NCBI GenBank assembly: GCA_964500605.1 | Contig: CAZCOS010000002.1 | Span: 1 to 64,000 of the forward strand | Source: Sterolibacterium sp964500605 | Lineage (GTDB): Bacteria > Pseudomonadota > Gammaproteobacteria > Burkholderiales > Rhodocyclaceae | Direction of reading: 5' to 3' | Length of the DNA stretch: 64,000 bases | Part shown: one piece after another, positions 9,328 through 18,144 of the stretch | Layout: each line of letters starts with the position of its first letter | Position numbering within the stretch: position 1 is the stretch's first letter | The notes under the pieces: generated by a model | Databases searched by the model: none | Told to the model about the DNA's origin: nothing | The model's input: only the letters and a program-made list of their open reading frames with translations | Position numbers and translations under genes: made by a program

Positions 9328-9533
9328 GTGGCGATGAGGCAAAGCCGGTCGATGCCTTCGAATCAAAAGAGTCGGAGCGTCTTTTGTCTGAACATGATAC
9401 GGATTCCAGGGGGAGTGTCCGTTCAATCGAAGCCGAGGTGGCTGCTCTGTTTCGCCGGGCTGAACCCTCGCTTTTTAATCAGGCATTGACTCGAGCTGTT
9501 CTTGAATATCGTCTGGAGAAACAATGCCTGTGA
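9324..9533 (+). CDS. Small acidic protein of unknown function
   Basis: A 69-residue acidic protein whose ATG overlaps the stop of the c-di-GMP gene and whose end overlaps the HDOD gene start by 10 bases, so it is probably translated by coupling. The first half is Ser/Glu/Asp-rich; the second half (EAEVAALFRRAEPSLFN then QALTRAVLEYRLEKQCL) should form amphipathic helices. The latter resembles loosely the helix that precedes the helix-turn-helix in Fis/NtrC-type proteins, but no helix-turn-helix follows. I do not recognise the family. Confidence 0.6.
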   Translation: MSGDEAKPVDAFESKESERLLSEHDTDSRGSVRSIEAEVAALFRRAEPSLFNQALTRAVLEYRLEKQCL

Positions 9534-10405
9534 CGAACGTAACGGTGAGTGCCAACGAGCGGCTGACGCTGGAGAGGGTCACTCGTGATTTTTCACACTT
9601 GCCGCCTTTGCCTGAAGTCTTGTCTAGGTTGATGACTTATTTTCAGGGAGGAGGGGACGATGTGCGCCAACTTGTCGTCCATCTTTCACAGGATCCGGTA
9701 CTCGCTGCCAGGGTTTTGCGTGTGGCCAATTCTTCGCTATATGGCCTGAGTCGCCGCGTATCAACCTTACAGGACGCAGTGAGCGTGGTGGGACTGGCGG
9801 GCGTGCAGAGCATCATTGTCGCAGCGGCAATGGCCGTCTTGTTCCAGTCGCTGGAAGAAACATTGGCCGAATCCGGACATGATCCTCACGCCTTCTGGCG
9901 TCACAGTATTGGCGCAGCCCTTTGTGCTCGACTCATCGCGCGCCAGACGGGAGCCCCGCCTGAAGCAGCCTTCATCGCGGGCCTTTTGCATGACATGGGT
10001 TACCTGATTCTGGCGGCCCGGTTTTCATCGCATCATGTGCAGCTTGTTCAATACCGTGAACTGCGCGACTGTCACCGTTATCAGGCAGAAATGGAATGGC
10101 TAGGATTCAGTCATGCACAGATCGGAGCCGCTTTTGCGGATCGCTGGAATTTTCCCATCGAGATTCATGATGCGATCACCTATCATCATTCACCGGAAAA
10201 TTCTCCGCTTTCAGTCTTGCCCGGAGTGACCCACGTTGCGGATGCCATGGCGCATATCCTCAATTTTGACGGAAGGCCTCGTCCGCTGGCACCCGATATT
10301 TCAGAGACAGTCTGGCAGCATCTTGGACTGGACTGGACGCGATTCAAATCCCTGCTCGGTGAGGCCGAGCAGCAATTCAGCGAGATGCAGGCCCTGTTTC
10401 ACTGA
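9524..10405 (+). CDS. HDOD-domain protein
   Basis: A 293-residue cytosolic protein with an HDOD domain, a relative of HD phosphohydrolases found in signalling proteins. Typical blocks are LPPLPEVLSRLM (about residue 26), the QDPVLAARVLRVANSSLYG repeat, and IAGLLHDMGYLIL, which keeps an HD pair. A GGAG ribosome-binding site sits six bases before the ATG. Located directly after a PAS-GGDEF-EAL gene, it is likely to act in the same c-di-GMP or motility output; whether it has enzyme activity is unknown for most HDOD proteins. Confidence 0.88.
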   Translation: MPVTNVTVSANERLTLERVTRDFSHLPPLPEVLSRLMTYFQGGGDDVRQLVVHLSQDPVLAARVLRVANSSLYGLSRRVSTLQDAVSVVGLAGVQSIIVAAAMAVLFQSLEETLAESGHDPHAFWRHSIGAALCARLIARQTGAPPEAAFIAGLLHDMGYLILAARFSSHHVQLVQYRELRDCHRYQAEMEWLGFSHAQIGAAFADRWNFPIEIHDAITYHHSPENSPLSVLPGVTHVADAMAHILNFDGRPRPLAPDISETVWQHLGLDWTRFKSLLGEAEQQFSEMQALFH

Positions 10406-10468
10406 ATTTGGAGGCGGCCTGCCTTGATCAGATGCAGCACTCGCAGCCTGGCCTTTCACGGAAAAGAC

Positions 10469-12445
10469 ATGAGCAAACAGACTTACGACGAATCTTCATT
10501 CCGCGTCCTCAAAGGGCTCGAACCCGTTCGCGAACGCCCGGGGATGTACACCGAAACCTCCTCACCAACCCATATCCTCCAGGAGGTCATCGATAACGCA
10601 GCGGATGAGGCCCTGGCGGGTCATGCACGGAATATCCATGTCCTGCTGCACGGAGATGGTTCGGCTACGGTAACAGATGATGGTCGGGGGATTCCTGTCG
10701 GGCTCCACCCCGAAGAACAAATTCCTGTAGCGGTGCTCGCCTTTACCCGCTTGCACGCGGGGGGGAAGTTTGACAAGAAAGCCGGAAACAGTGCCTACGC
10801 ATTTTCGGGAGGATTGCATGGCGTGGGGGTGGCGGTAACGAATGCCCTGAGCACCCGCGTTGAAGTCGAAATCCGGCGCGATGGCAAGATTCACACCCTT
10901 TCCTTTTCTGAAGGCGGCGAACAGGTTTCTCCGCTGATTGTGACGGGGGAATCAAAGCGGCAGACGGGAACGCGGGTCAGGGTCTGGCCCGATGCCCGCT
11001 ACTTCGACTCGCCGCGTTTCAATCTGTCCACGCTGGAACGCAGTCTGCGTTCCAAAGCCGTCCTTTTGCCGGGGGTGGCCGTTCAACTCGATATCGAGCA
11101 GGCGGATGGGAGTACGACCTCGAAATTGTGGAAATATGCGGAAGGTATTCGCGGCTATCTTTCGGATATTGCGGGGGGGGCGGAAAGCATCACACCCTTG
11201 TTTACGGGCGAGCGTCATGTGACGGAGGACGGGGATTACGCTATTGGTGAAGGGGCTGCCTGGGCATTGGGCTGGTTTCCGGAAGGTGCGCCAAATTCCG
11301 AATCCTATGTCAATTTGATTCCCACCCCACTGGGTGGCACGCACGAGTCCGGCCTGCGCGCGGGTGTTTTCGAAGCAGTCAAATCCTTTGCCGAACATCA
11401 TGCTCTGATGCCGCGCGGTATCAAGATGCAGCAGGAAGACGTCTGCGGAAAAATGGCTTTCATCCTGTCCGTTCGCTTGCTCGATCCGCAATTTCAGGGG
11501 CAGATCAAGGAAAAACTCAACAGCCGCGAAGCGGTGAAACTTGTCTCGGGTATCGTGCGCGACCTGCTGGAGCACTGGCTCAACGGCCACGTCGAATACG
11601 GCAAACTCATTACCGAACTGGCCATCAAACAGGCCATGTCGCGCCAAAAGTCCGCCCAGAAAATCGAAAAGAAAAAATCTTCTGGTGTGGCGGTTCTGCC
11701 TGGGAAACTTTCAGATTGCGAATCGACGGACATCGCCTGCAATGAGCTTTTTCTGGTGGAGGGCGATTCGGCAGGCGGTTCCGCCAAACAGGGCCGTGAC
11801 CGCGAAACTCAGGCGATTCTGCCGCTTCGCGGCAAGGTACAGAACGCGTTCGAGATTGATGCCAATCAGCTTTACGCCAACCGTGAAATTCACGATGTCG
11901 CCGTCGCGCTGGGTGTCGAGCCGCATACACCAGACGCGCCACAGGCGGTATTGGCCAATCTGCGTTATGGCAAGGTCATCATCATGGCGGATGCGGATGT
12001 CGACGGCAGCCATATCCAGACCTTGTTGCTCACCCTCTTTTTTCGGCACTTCCCCCGGCTCATCGATCACGGCCATGTCTGGATCGCCCAACCCCCCCTG
12101 TATCGCGTCGATGTGGCGGCCCAAGGCAAAGGCAAGCCCGCCCGGCGTCTTTATGCGCTTGATGAGGGCGAGCTAGAAGCAATCCGTGAACGGCTGGCCA
12201 AAGAAAAGGTTTTGGAGAAGCACATCGAAGTGGGCCGCTTCAAGGGGCTGGGGGAAATGAATCCACAGCAATTGCGTGAAACCTCGATGGACCCGGCGAC
12301 CCGCCGCATGTTGCGTGTCGCCATTCGCCCACAAGCCGCCGAAGAAACGCGACGGATGTTTTCTCTACTGATGGCCAAAGGCGAATCCGCAGGCCGTCGT
12401 GTCTGGATGGAGCAAAAAGGGAACGCCGTCGAAGCAGATTTGTGA
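10469..12445 (+). CDS. parE: DNA topoisomerase IV subunit B
   Basis: ATPase subunit of topoisomerase IV, which decatenates daughter chromosomes. It has the GHKL ATP-binding motifs (EVIDNAADEALAG, DDGRGIPVG, SGGLHGVGVAV), and the TOPRIM motifs ELFLVEGDSAGGSA (about residue 425) and DADVDGSHI (about 508). The motif FKGLGEMNPQQL near the C-terminus, and the length of 658 residues without the GyrB insert, point to ParE rather than GyrB. Start set at MSKQTYDE; the in-frame extension to 10424 has no family match. parC is not in the window. Confidence 0.95.
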   Translation: MSKQTYDESSFRVLKGLEPVRERPGMYTETSSPTHILQEVIDNAADEALAGHARNIHVLLHGDGSATVTDDGRGIPVGLHPEEQIPVAVLAFTRLHAGGKFDKKAGNSAYAFSGGLHGVGVAVTNALSTRVEVEIRRDGKIHTLSFSEGGEQVSPLIVTGESKRQTGTRVRVWPDARYFDSPRFNLSTLERSLRSKAVLLPGVAVQLDIEQADGSTTSKLWKYAEGIRGYLSDIAGGAESITPLFTGERHVTEDGDYAIGEGAAWALGWFPEGAPNSESYVNLIPTPLGGTHESGLRAGVFEAVKSFAEHHALMPRGIKMQQEDVCGKMAFILSVRLLDPQFQGQIKEKLNSREAVKLVSGIVRDLLEHWLNGHVEYGKLITELAIKQAMSRQKSAQKIEKKKSSGVAVLPGKLSDCESTDIACNELFLVEGDSAGGSAKQGRDRETQAILPLRGKVQNAFEIDANQLYANREIHDVAVALGVEPHTPDAPQAVLANLRYGKVIIMADADVDGSHIQTLLLTLFFRHFPRLIDHGHVWIAQPPLYRVDVAAQGKGKPARRLYALDEGELEAIRERLAKEKVLEKHIEVGRFKGLGEMNPQQLRETSMDPATRRMLRVAIRPQAAEETRRMFSLLMAKGESAGRRVWMEQKGNAVEADL

Positions 12446-12536
12446 GCCGGGCGATGGTCGTTCCGGGGACGGACGGATGGGTGGATGGATGGGCGGTTGC
12501 GTGAATACCGGATACATCCGCGAGCACACCCCCAGC

Positions 12537-13349
12537 CTAATTTTTCCGCTTGTCCTTTTCGATCAGGGCGTAGGCGGAATGGTTGTGGATGGACTCGAAG
12601 TTTTCTGATTCGACGATGTAGGCGTCGATTCGCGGGTCGGCATTAAGGACGCCGGCGACGTCGCGGACCATGTCTTCGACGAACTTCGGATTGTCGTAGG
12701 CGCGTTCGGTGACGTATTTTTCATCGGGCCGCTTCAGTAGGCCGAAAAGCTCGCAGGAAGCCTGGCCTTCAGCCATTTGCACGATTTCCTCGATCCAGAC
12801 GAATTCGTTGGTCGTGGCGGTGATGGTGACATGGGAACGCTGATTGTGTGCGCCACGGTCCGAGATTTTTTTCGAGCAGGGGCACAGGCTGGTGGCGGGA
12901 ACGACAACGCGGGTAGATTGGTGATAGATCCCGCCGGCACGGATTTCACCGACCAGGGTAACGTCGTAATCCATCAGGCTGCGAACACCGGAAATTGGAG
13001 CCGTTTTCTGAATGAAATAAGGGAAGCGCATGGCGATGTGGCCAGTTTCGGCTTCCAGCCGTTCGACCATGGAACGTAGCACCGTTTCAAAATTCTCTAC
13101 GGAAAATTCGCGCTCGTTGGCATTGAGCAATTCGACGAAACGCGACATGTGGGTGCCCTTGAAGTTGTGGGGCAGGCCGACGTACATGTTGAATTCTGCG
13201 ATGGTATGCTGAACGCCACCGCTTTTGTCGAGTACTTTAACGGGGTGACGGATGTCCTTGATCCCCACCTTGTTGATCGGGATGGCGCGTGAGTCGGCAC
13301 TGCTCTGGACGTCGGCGATGGTCATAGTACTGAAATCCCTGCTATTCAT
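12537..13349 (-). CDS. folE2: GTP cyclohydrolase I, type IB
   Basis: Converts GTP to 7,8-dihydroneopterin triphosphate at the start of folate or queuosine-type synthesis. The 270-residue protein carries the FolE2 signature ATSLCPCSKKIS followed by GAHNQRSH, which includes the metal-binding cysteine and the catalytic region. FolE2 replaces FolE in some bacteria and works with metals other than zinc; in some species it is induced by zinc shortage, but I see no clear Zur box here. A sigma-70-type promoter candidate lies about 60 bases upstream. It is convergent with parE, with a 91-base gap containing only short GGAT-rich repeats. Confidence 0.95.
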   Translation of the reverse strand: MNSRDFSTMTIADVQSSADSRAIPINKVGIKDIRHPVKVLDKSGGVQHTIAEFNMYVGLPHNFKGTHMSRFVELLNANEREFSVENFETVLRSMVERLEAETGHIAMRFPYFIQKTAPISGVRSLMDYDVTLVGEIRAGGIYHQSTRVVVPATSLCPCSKKISDRGAHNQRSHVTITATTNEFVWIEEIVQMAEGQASCELFGLLKRPDEKYVTERAYDNPKFVEDMVRDVAGVLNADPRIDAYIVESENFESIHNHSAYALIEKDKRKN

Positions 13350-13407
13350 GCGTGAGGCTCCTGAAAGTTGTATCGCAACATTAAAAGGCTGCGATCAGGT
13401 CGGGAGC

Positions 13408-13436
13408 AGTTTAACAAATCCGACAAAATTACTCAA
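13408..13436 (-). promoter_or_regulatory. Sigma-70-type promoter candidate for folE2
   Basis: On the minus strand, TTGAGT (13436-13431), a 17-base spacer and TAAACT (13413-13408) precede folE2, predicting a transcript start near 13401 and a leader of about 50 bases. The match is good in spacing and moderate in sequence. Confidence 0.45.
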
Positions 13437-13490
13437 CTATTGACGGTGTGTAGGCAATGGGTATGGGAGGCAAGTTGGGGGCAAGTCATT

Positions 13491-15374
13491 TCAGGCTGCA
13501 GCAGCTTGATTCCGGGCCAGTGTGATTTTGTTCACAATGCCGTCTGCATCCAGCCCGAGCTGGGCGAGCAAGGTGGCCGTGTCACCGTGGTCGATGAATT
13601 CGTCGGGTAGCCCCAGTCGCAGCAAGGGGGTGTCGATACCAGCCTGTTCAAGGCAGCGGGCGATTTCACTGCCTGCACCGCCGATGATGGTGTTTTCTTC
13701 GAGGCTAACGAGGAGGCCGTGCTCACGGGCCAGGGCGCAGACCGTGTCGATGTCGAGGGGTTTGAGAAAGCGCATGTTGGCAACGGTGGCGTCGAGTTTT
13801 TCGGCCGCAGCCAGCGCGGGAGTAAGCAGGCTGCCGAAGGCCAGGAGGGCGACACGCTGGCGGTTTGAGGGCGGCAGGCTGCTTTTCCGGCGGATTTCAG
13901 CCTTGCCGATGGGCAAAGCGGTCAGCGACTTTTCAATGGGGGTTCCCGGCCCGCTGCCGCGTGGGTAACGAACGGCACTGGGGCCGTCGTGGTGATAGGC
14001 TGTGGTCAGCATTTTCCGACATTCGTCTTCGTCGCCAGGAGCCATGACCAGCATGTTGGGGATACAGGTGAGGAAGGAGAGGTCGAACGCGCCGTTGTGG
14101 GTTGCACCATCTGCACCGACGAGCCCGCCCCGATCGATGGCGAATACGACGGGCAGGTTTTGAAGGGCGACATCATGGATAAGCTGATCGTAGGCCCGTT
14201 GGAGGAAGGTGGAGTAGATGGCGACGACGGGTTTGAGTCCTTCACAGGCGAGTCCGGCAGCAAAGGTGACGGCATGTTGCTCGGCGATGCCGACATCGTG
14301 GAAGCGATCCGGATATTGGCGGGCGAAAGCCCCTAGCCCCGATCCTTCGCACATGGCCGGGGTGATGCCGATGAGGCGCGTGTCGGTGGCGGCCATGTCG
14401 CATAGCCAGTCACCGAAAATCTGGGTGTAGCTGGCCTTGCCGCCTTTTCCGGGCTGGATGCCGCCGCTGCTGTCGAATTTTGAAACGCCGTGGTAGAGCA
14501 CCGGATCAGCTTCGGCGAGTTTGTAGCCTTGCCCCTTGCGCGTGACGATGTGGAGAAATTGGGGGCCGGTCAGCTCACGCAGGTTTTGCAGGGTGGGGAT
14601 CAGCGAGTCGAGGTCATGGCCATCGATCGGGCCGATGTAGTTGAACCCGAACTCTTCGAAGAGCGTGCCAGGGACGACCATGCCTTTGACGTGCTCTTCA
14701 GCGCGTCGGGCCAGTTCGAGCACGGAAGGGACGATGGAAAGAACTTTTTCACCAGCCTTGCGGGCGGCGTTGAAGGTGTGGCCGGATAGCAGGCGGGCGA
14801 GATACTTGTTGAGCGCGCCGACCGGCGGGGAGATCGACATGTCGTTGTCGTTCAGGATGACCAGCAGGTTGGCGTCGATGACGCCAGCGTTGTTGAGGGC
14901 TTCAAAGGCTTGCCCGGCAGACATGGCACCATCGCCGATGATGGCGGCGACACGGCGACTTTCTCCTTTGTTGCGGGCTGCAACGGCCATGCCCAGTGCG
15001 GCGGAAATGGAGGTCGAGGAGTGGCCTACCCCAAAGGTGTCATAGGGACTTTCGACGCGGCGCGGAAAGCCAGAGATGCCGTCCTGCATACGAAGTTGGG
15101 CCATACCCGCGCGGCGGCCAGTGAGGATTTTGTGGGCGTAGGTTTGGTGACCGACATCCCAGACCAGTCGGTCTTCGGGGGTGTTGAAGACGTAATGCAA
15201 GGCGACGGTCAGCTCGACGGTACCGAGGTTGGAGGAGAGATGGCCACCGGTTTTCGAGACAGACTCGATCAGAAAGGCGCGTAATTCCTGGGCAAGCTGC
15301 CCCAGTTGTTCTCGTTCCAGCTTTCGCAGGGCGGCGGGGCTGTCGATGGTGTCGAGTAAGGGGGTGCTGGGCAT
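13491..15374 (-). CDS. dxs: 1-deoxy-D-xylulose-5-phosphate synthase
   Basis: First enzyme of the MEP pathway: condenses pyruvate and glyceraldehyde 3-phosphate using thiamine diphosphate. The 627-residue protein shows the ThDP/Mg motif IGDGAMSAGQAFEALNNAG with NDNDMSIS, the DVGIAEQHAVTFAAGLA block with the catalytic glutamate, and FAIDRGGLVGADGATHNG. Length and motifs are normal. It lies 29 bases after ispA in transcription order, so xseB-ispA-dxs form one operon, as in many proteobacteria; with ispD-ispF nearby most of the early isoprenoid pathway is clustered. Confidence 0.96.
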   Translation of the reverse strand: MPSTPLLDTIDSPAALRKLEREQLGQLAQELRAFLIESVSKTGGHLSSNLGTVELTVALHYVFNTPEDRLVWDVGHQTYAHKILTGRRAGMAQLRMQDGISGFPRRVESPYDTFGVGHSSTSISAALGMAVAARNKGESRRVAAIIGDGAMSAGQAFEALNNAGVIDANLLVILNDNDMSISPPVGALNKYLARLLSGHTFNAARKAGEKVLSIVPSVLELARRAEEHVKGMVVPGTLFEEFGFNYIGPIDGHDLDSLIPTLQNLRELTGPQFLHIVTRKGQGYKLAEADPVLYHGVSKFDSSGGIQPGKGGKASYTQIFGDWLCDMAATDTRLIGITPAMCEGSGLGAFARQYPDRFHDVGIAEQHAVTFAAGLACEGLKPVVAIYSTFLQRAYDQLIHDVALQNLPVVFAIDRGGLVGADGATHNGAFDLSFLTCIPNMLVMAPGDEDECRKMLTTAYHHDGPSAVRYPRGSGPGTPIEKSLTALPIGKAEIRRKSSLPPSNRQRVALLAFGSLLTPALAAAEKLDATVANMRFLKPLDIDTVCALAREHGLLVSLEENTIIGGAGSEIARCLEQAGIDTPLLRLGLPDEFIDHGDTATLLAQLGLDADGIVNKITLARNQAAAA

Positions 15375-15403
15375 GGCAGGAGGACGGAGGAACAGGGTGG
15401 GCG

Positions 15404-16300
15404 TCAGAATTTGCGGTTGACCATGTAGTCGGTCAATTCACGCAGCCGCCGGGCGGCAGGCCCCAGATTTTCCAAGGCGGAAAGGGCTTCGTCACGAAGC
15501 TCGTCAGCCTTGGAACGGGCTTGGGGCAGACCCAGCAGGCTGACGTAGGTGGGTTTGTTCTGGGCGGCATCTTTGCCAGCGGTTTTGCCAAGTGTCGCGG
15601 TGTCGGCTTCGCTGTCGAGGATGTCGTCGATGACTTGAAACAGGAGGCCAACGACGCGGGCAAAGTGGTCGAGATGGCGATGTTTTTCTTCGTTCATCGG
15701 CGCGCCACAGGCTGCCCCCAGAAGAATGGCGGCGCGGATCAGCGCGCCGGTCTTGTGGATGTGCATGAGCTCGAGCTCGGGCAGGCTCAGGCTTTGATTG
15801 ACTGCGGCCAGATCAATGGCTTGTCCGCCCGCCATGCCGCGTGATCCGGCGGCCTGGGCCAGCAGTTGCAGCATGTTGAGTTGTCGGGTGGCGGTATCCG
15901 GCCCATTTTGCAGAAAGAGGCTGGAAAGAACCTGGAAGGCCAAAGACTGGAGCGTGTCGCCGACCAGCAAGGCGGTGGCTTCGTCGAATTCGACGTGGCA
16001 GGTGGGCTTGCCGCGCCGGAGAATGTCATCATCCATGCAGGGCAAGTCGTCATGCACGAGTGAATAGACATGAATCAGCTCGACGGCGGCAGCGGCCTTG
16101 TCCAGCACTTCGGGTGCAGCTTCGCAAAGATCGCCCGCCGCGTGGCACAGGAGAGGGCGAAAGCGTTTGCCGCCCCCCAGCGTCGCGTAGCGCATGGCAC
16201 GGTGCAGGCGTTGAGGCACGAGGGTTTCGGCAGGCAAGAGTTGCGAAAGTGTGGTTTCGCAGCGTTGCTGGATGAGGCTGGTCCAGGTGGTGAAGTCCAT
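15404..16300 (-). CDS. ispA: Farnesyl diphosphate synthase (polyprenyl synthetase)
   Basis: Trans-prenyltransferase making farnesyl diphosphate from IPP and DMAPP/GPP. The first aspartate-rich motif is DDLPCMDDD and the second is VIDDILDSEAD, both intact, with GGGKRFRPLL near the N-terminus for substrate binding. From the ATG at 16300 it is 298 residues, the usual size; the frame is open much further upstream, but that part is the antisense-frame shadow of xseB. It sits 16 bases after xseB and is followed by dxs. Confidence 0.95.
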   Translation of the reverse strand: MDFTTWTSLIQQRCETTLSQLLPAETLVPQRLHRAMRYATLGGGKRFRPLLCHAAGDLCEAAPEVLDKAAAAVELIHVYSLVHDDLPCMDDDILRRGKPTCHVEFDEATALLVGDTLQSLAFQVLSSLFLQNGPDTATRQLNMLQLLAQAAGSRGMAGGQAIDLAAVNQSLSLPELELMHIHKTGALIRAAILLGAACGAPMNEEKHRHLDHFARVVGLLFQVIDDILDSEADTATLGKTAGKDAAQNKPTYVSLLGLPQARSKADELRDEALSALENLGPAARRLRELTDYMVNRKF

Positions 16301-16316
16301 GGCCGTGGCGGGAAAG

Positions 16317-16565
16317 TCAGTCGGCACTTTGCCGGGAAGAGAGGGGAAAATCGCGTCGTTCGTTTCCTTCGAGGAGCTGCAGCTTCTGTTCGGCCGCATC
16401 CAGCGCGGTCTGGCAATGTTTGAGCAGCAGCGTTCCGCGCTCGTAAGCAGACAAGGCTTCTTCCAGGGGAAGCTGGGTGGATTCCATCGCTTTGACGATC
16501 GTCTCGAGTTCGGCAAGCGCGTTTTCAAAGGAGACCGGCTGTGCGGACGGTGGGGTTTTGGCCAT
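16317..16565 (-). CDS. xseB: Exodeoxyribonuclease VII small subunit
   Basis: Small subunit of the single-strand nuclease ExoVII. The 82-residue helical protein has the family core SFENALAELETIVKAME followed by LPLEEALSAYERGTLLL (about residues 12-46). It heads the xseB-ispA-dxs operon, a conserved arrangement. The large subunit xseA is not in this window. Confidence 0.93.
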   Translation of the reverse strand: MAKTPPSAQPVSFENALAELETIVKAMESTQLPLEEALSAYERGTLLLKHCQTALDAAEQKLQLLEGNERRDFPLSSRQSAD

Positions 16566-16651
16566 GGCGGCTTGGTTTAAGCCAATGGGGCTTTGGCGGG
16601 CAAGGAGGAAACCCGTAAAAATAACTTATTCTGCCTTGTCTGGTCAAACTT

Positions 16652-16858
16652 CAGGGCAATTGCATTTGAAATTTTCCCTTCCCGTAGGGGCGAACCCTCA
16701 CTCGGCCTGAATGGTCATTTGCTCTGAACCTTCTTCGCCACTTTGCGCGATGCTTCGAGGTGCGGCTTCATTTTCAACGCTGCCGGGACTCGCCCCGGCT
16801 GGCGCACGGGACAAGCTGGGGGGCAATCCATCATCGAAAATCAAATGCGATTGCCCTG
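16652..16858 (+). mobile_element. 207-bp MITE, copy 1, with 10-bp target duplication
   Basis: Non-coding element bounded by near-perfect terminal inverted repeats: CAGGGCAATTGCATTTGA on the left and TCAAATGCGATTGCCCTG on the right (one mismatch over 18). It is flanked by the direct repeat GGTCAAACTT (16642-16651 and 16859-16868). The second copy at 45969-46175 has the same length and about 19 substitutions with no gaps. CAGGG ends and 8-10 base duplications are features I associate with the ISAs1 family, so it may be mobilised by such a transposase; none is encoded in this window. Confidence 0.85.
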
Positions 16859-16874
16859 GGTCAAACTTCAATCT

Positions 16875-17010
16875 GGAAACCGTCGTTGGAAACCTTCAAG
16901 TGTGCGTTTTTCCGATGGTCTGGCAAGGCGCGAGGACGCAGCATGCAGGGGGCTGCAAGGAGGGGCAACGCAGCCAGGGCAACGCAGCCAGGCCGACGGA
17001 CCATAGGCAA
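16875..17010 (+). repeat. Dispersed intergenic repeat, family 2, copy 1
   Basis: Begins GGAAACCGTCGTTGGAAA and contains GTTTTTCCG, CTGCAAGGAGG, GCAACGCAGC and GGCCGACGGA in the same order as 24066-24165. A 14-base segment, GGCAACGCAGCCAG, is tandemly doubled in this copy. Short inverted arms (GATGGTC and GGACCAT) bracket the middle. MITE copy 1 lies just to its left, so the MITE may have landed in this repeat. Confidence 0.6.
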
Positions 17011-17040
17011 TGACAGGGTATTCGGGCTAAGATTCGGGTC

Positions 17041-17250
17041 ATGCTGAACCATGAATCTCCAGATTACCTGCGTACCCGTTTGCAGGTTCTGATTGTCGAA
17101 CACCGCGACCTTGATGCGGTGGTTGAAACCTTGTCATCCCTGCCGGATCGGGATGAGCTCTTGTTGCAACGCATGAAGAAGCGCAGGCTAGCCTTGAAAG
17201 ATCAGATCGCACAGCTTGAGCGTTTGCTGGAACCGGATGTGCCCGCATGA
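17041..17250 (+). CDS. DUF465/YdcH-like small protein
   Basis: A 69-residue helical, coiled-coil-like protein. The pattern LIVEHRDLDAVVETL, then LLLQRMKKRRLALKDQIAQLE is typical of the DUF465 (YdcH) family, whose function is unknown. Its stop lies 58 bases before the cheR start, so the two may share a transcript, but DUF465 proteins are not known chemotaxis components. Confidence 0.8.
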   Translation: MLNHESPDYLRTRLQVLIVEHRDLDAVVETLSSLPDRDELLLQRMKKRRLALKDQIAQLERLLEPDVPA

Positions 17251-17308
17251 AAATTTCCTGTTTTCTATACTGGCACTGTCCTTTTTTTGTCCGGTGGAAA
17301 TAGCCATC

Positions 17309-18130
17309 ATGACAACCAGTCCCTCTCATATTACCCAGGCAGAGTTTGTGCAATTTCAGACCTTGATCTACAAGATTGCCGGGATCAGCCTCTCCGATGG
17401 CAAGCAGGTGCTGCTGGTGGGGCGCTTGGGGCGTCGCTTGCGGTATTATGGGCTTTCCAGTTACGGTGAGTATTACAAGCTCGTTTCAAATGGCCGTAAT
17501 GCGGATGAGCTGCAACTCATGGTGGATTTGCTGACCACCAACGAGACTTATTTTTTTCGTGAAACCCGCCACTTTGATTTTCTGACCCAGACGATCTTGC
17601 CCCAGCATCCGACTTCACGCCCCTTTGATGTCTGGAGTGCGGCCAGTTCGACAGGGGAAGAACCTTATACGCTGGCCATGCTTCTGGCAGAAAACCTGGG
17701 CCTGAAGGGGCACTGGACGGTGACAGGGTCGGATATCAGCAAGACTGTTCTGGCTGTGGCTGAACGGGGCCAGTACTGGTTGGATCGTACGCGCGGTCTG
17801 TCGCCGGAGTATCTCCGCAAGTATTGCCACAGAGGTACGGGCATGGACGAAGGCAGTTTCGAAATCATCCCCGAACTGCGCCGTCGAACCCGTTTTTTGC
17901 AGGTTAATTTGAATGGTAACTTGCCACCGCTTGGAAAGTTTCATGTCATTTTTTTGCGAAATGTCATGATCTATTTCGATGCACAAACCAAACGCAAGGT
18001 CGTGGAGCGTCTGGTTCGACAGTTACATCCCGGTGGGTATCTGATCATTGGCCATTCGGAGAGCCTCAACGGCATCACGGATTGTGTCACACCCGTCAAG
18101 CCGACCATTTACCAGCTGCCTGCCTCCTGA
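17309..18130 (+). CDS. cheR: Chemotaxis protein methyltransferase CheR
   Basis: SAM-dependent methyltransferase that methylates glutamates of chemoreceptors. From the ATG at 17309 the protein is 273 residues, with the N-terminal CheR helical domain (about 8-75) and the catalytic domain containing WSAASSTGEEPYTLAMLL (SAM binding) and FLRNVMIYFD. The frame is open upstream to 17216, inside the DUF465 gene, which is unlikely to be translated. A cheB follows after 14 bases. This adaptation pair sits about 12 kb from the other che genes. Confidence 0.95.
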   Translation: MTTSPSHITQAEFVQFQTLIYKIAGISLSDGKQVLLVGRLGRRLRYYGLSSYGEYYKLVSNGRNADELQLMVDLLTTNETYFFRETRHFDFLTQTILPQHPTSRPFDVWSAASSTGEEPYTLAMLLAENLGLKGHWTVTGSDISKTVLAVAERGQYWLDRTRGLSPEYLRKYCHRGTGMDEGSFEIIPELRRRTRFLQVNLNGNLPPLGKFHVIFLRNVMIYFDAQTKRKVVERLVRQLHPGGYLIIGHSESLNGITDCVTPVKPTIYQLPAS

Positions 18131-18144
18131 GTTGGGGATATTGA

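Noticed and set aside
11170..11180. Eight-G run in parE as a phase-variation tract
   Set aside because: parE is essential and the run is short; slippage here would be lethal, so it is not a switch.
12446..12536. GGAT-rich tandem repeat after parE
   Set aside because: Only about three imperfect units; likely chance low complexity in a short gap.
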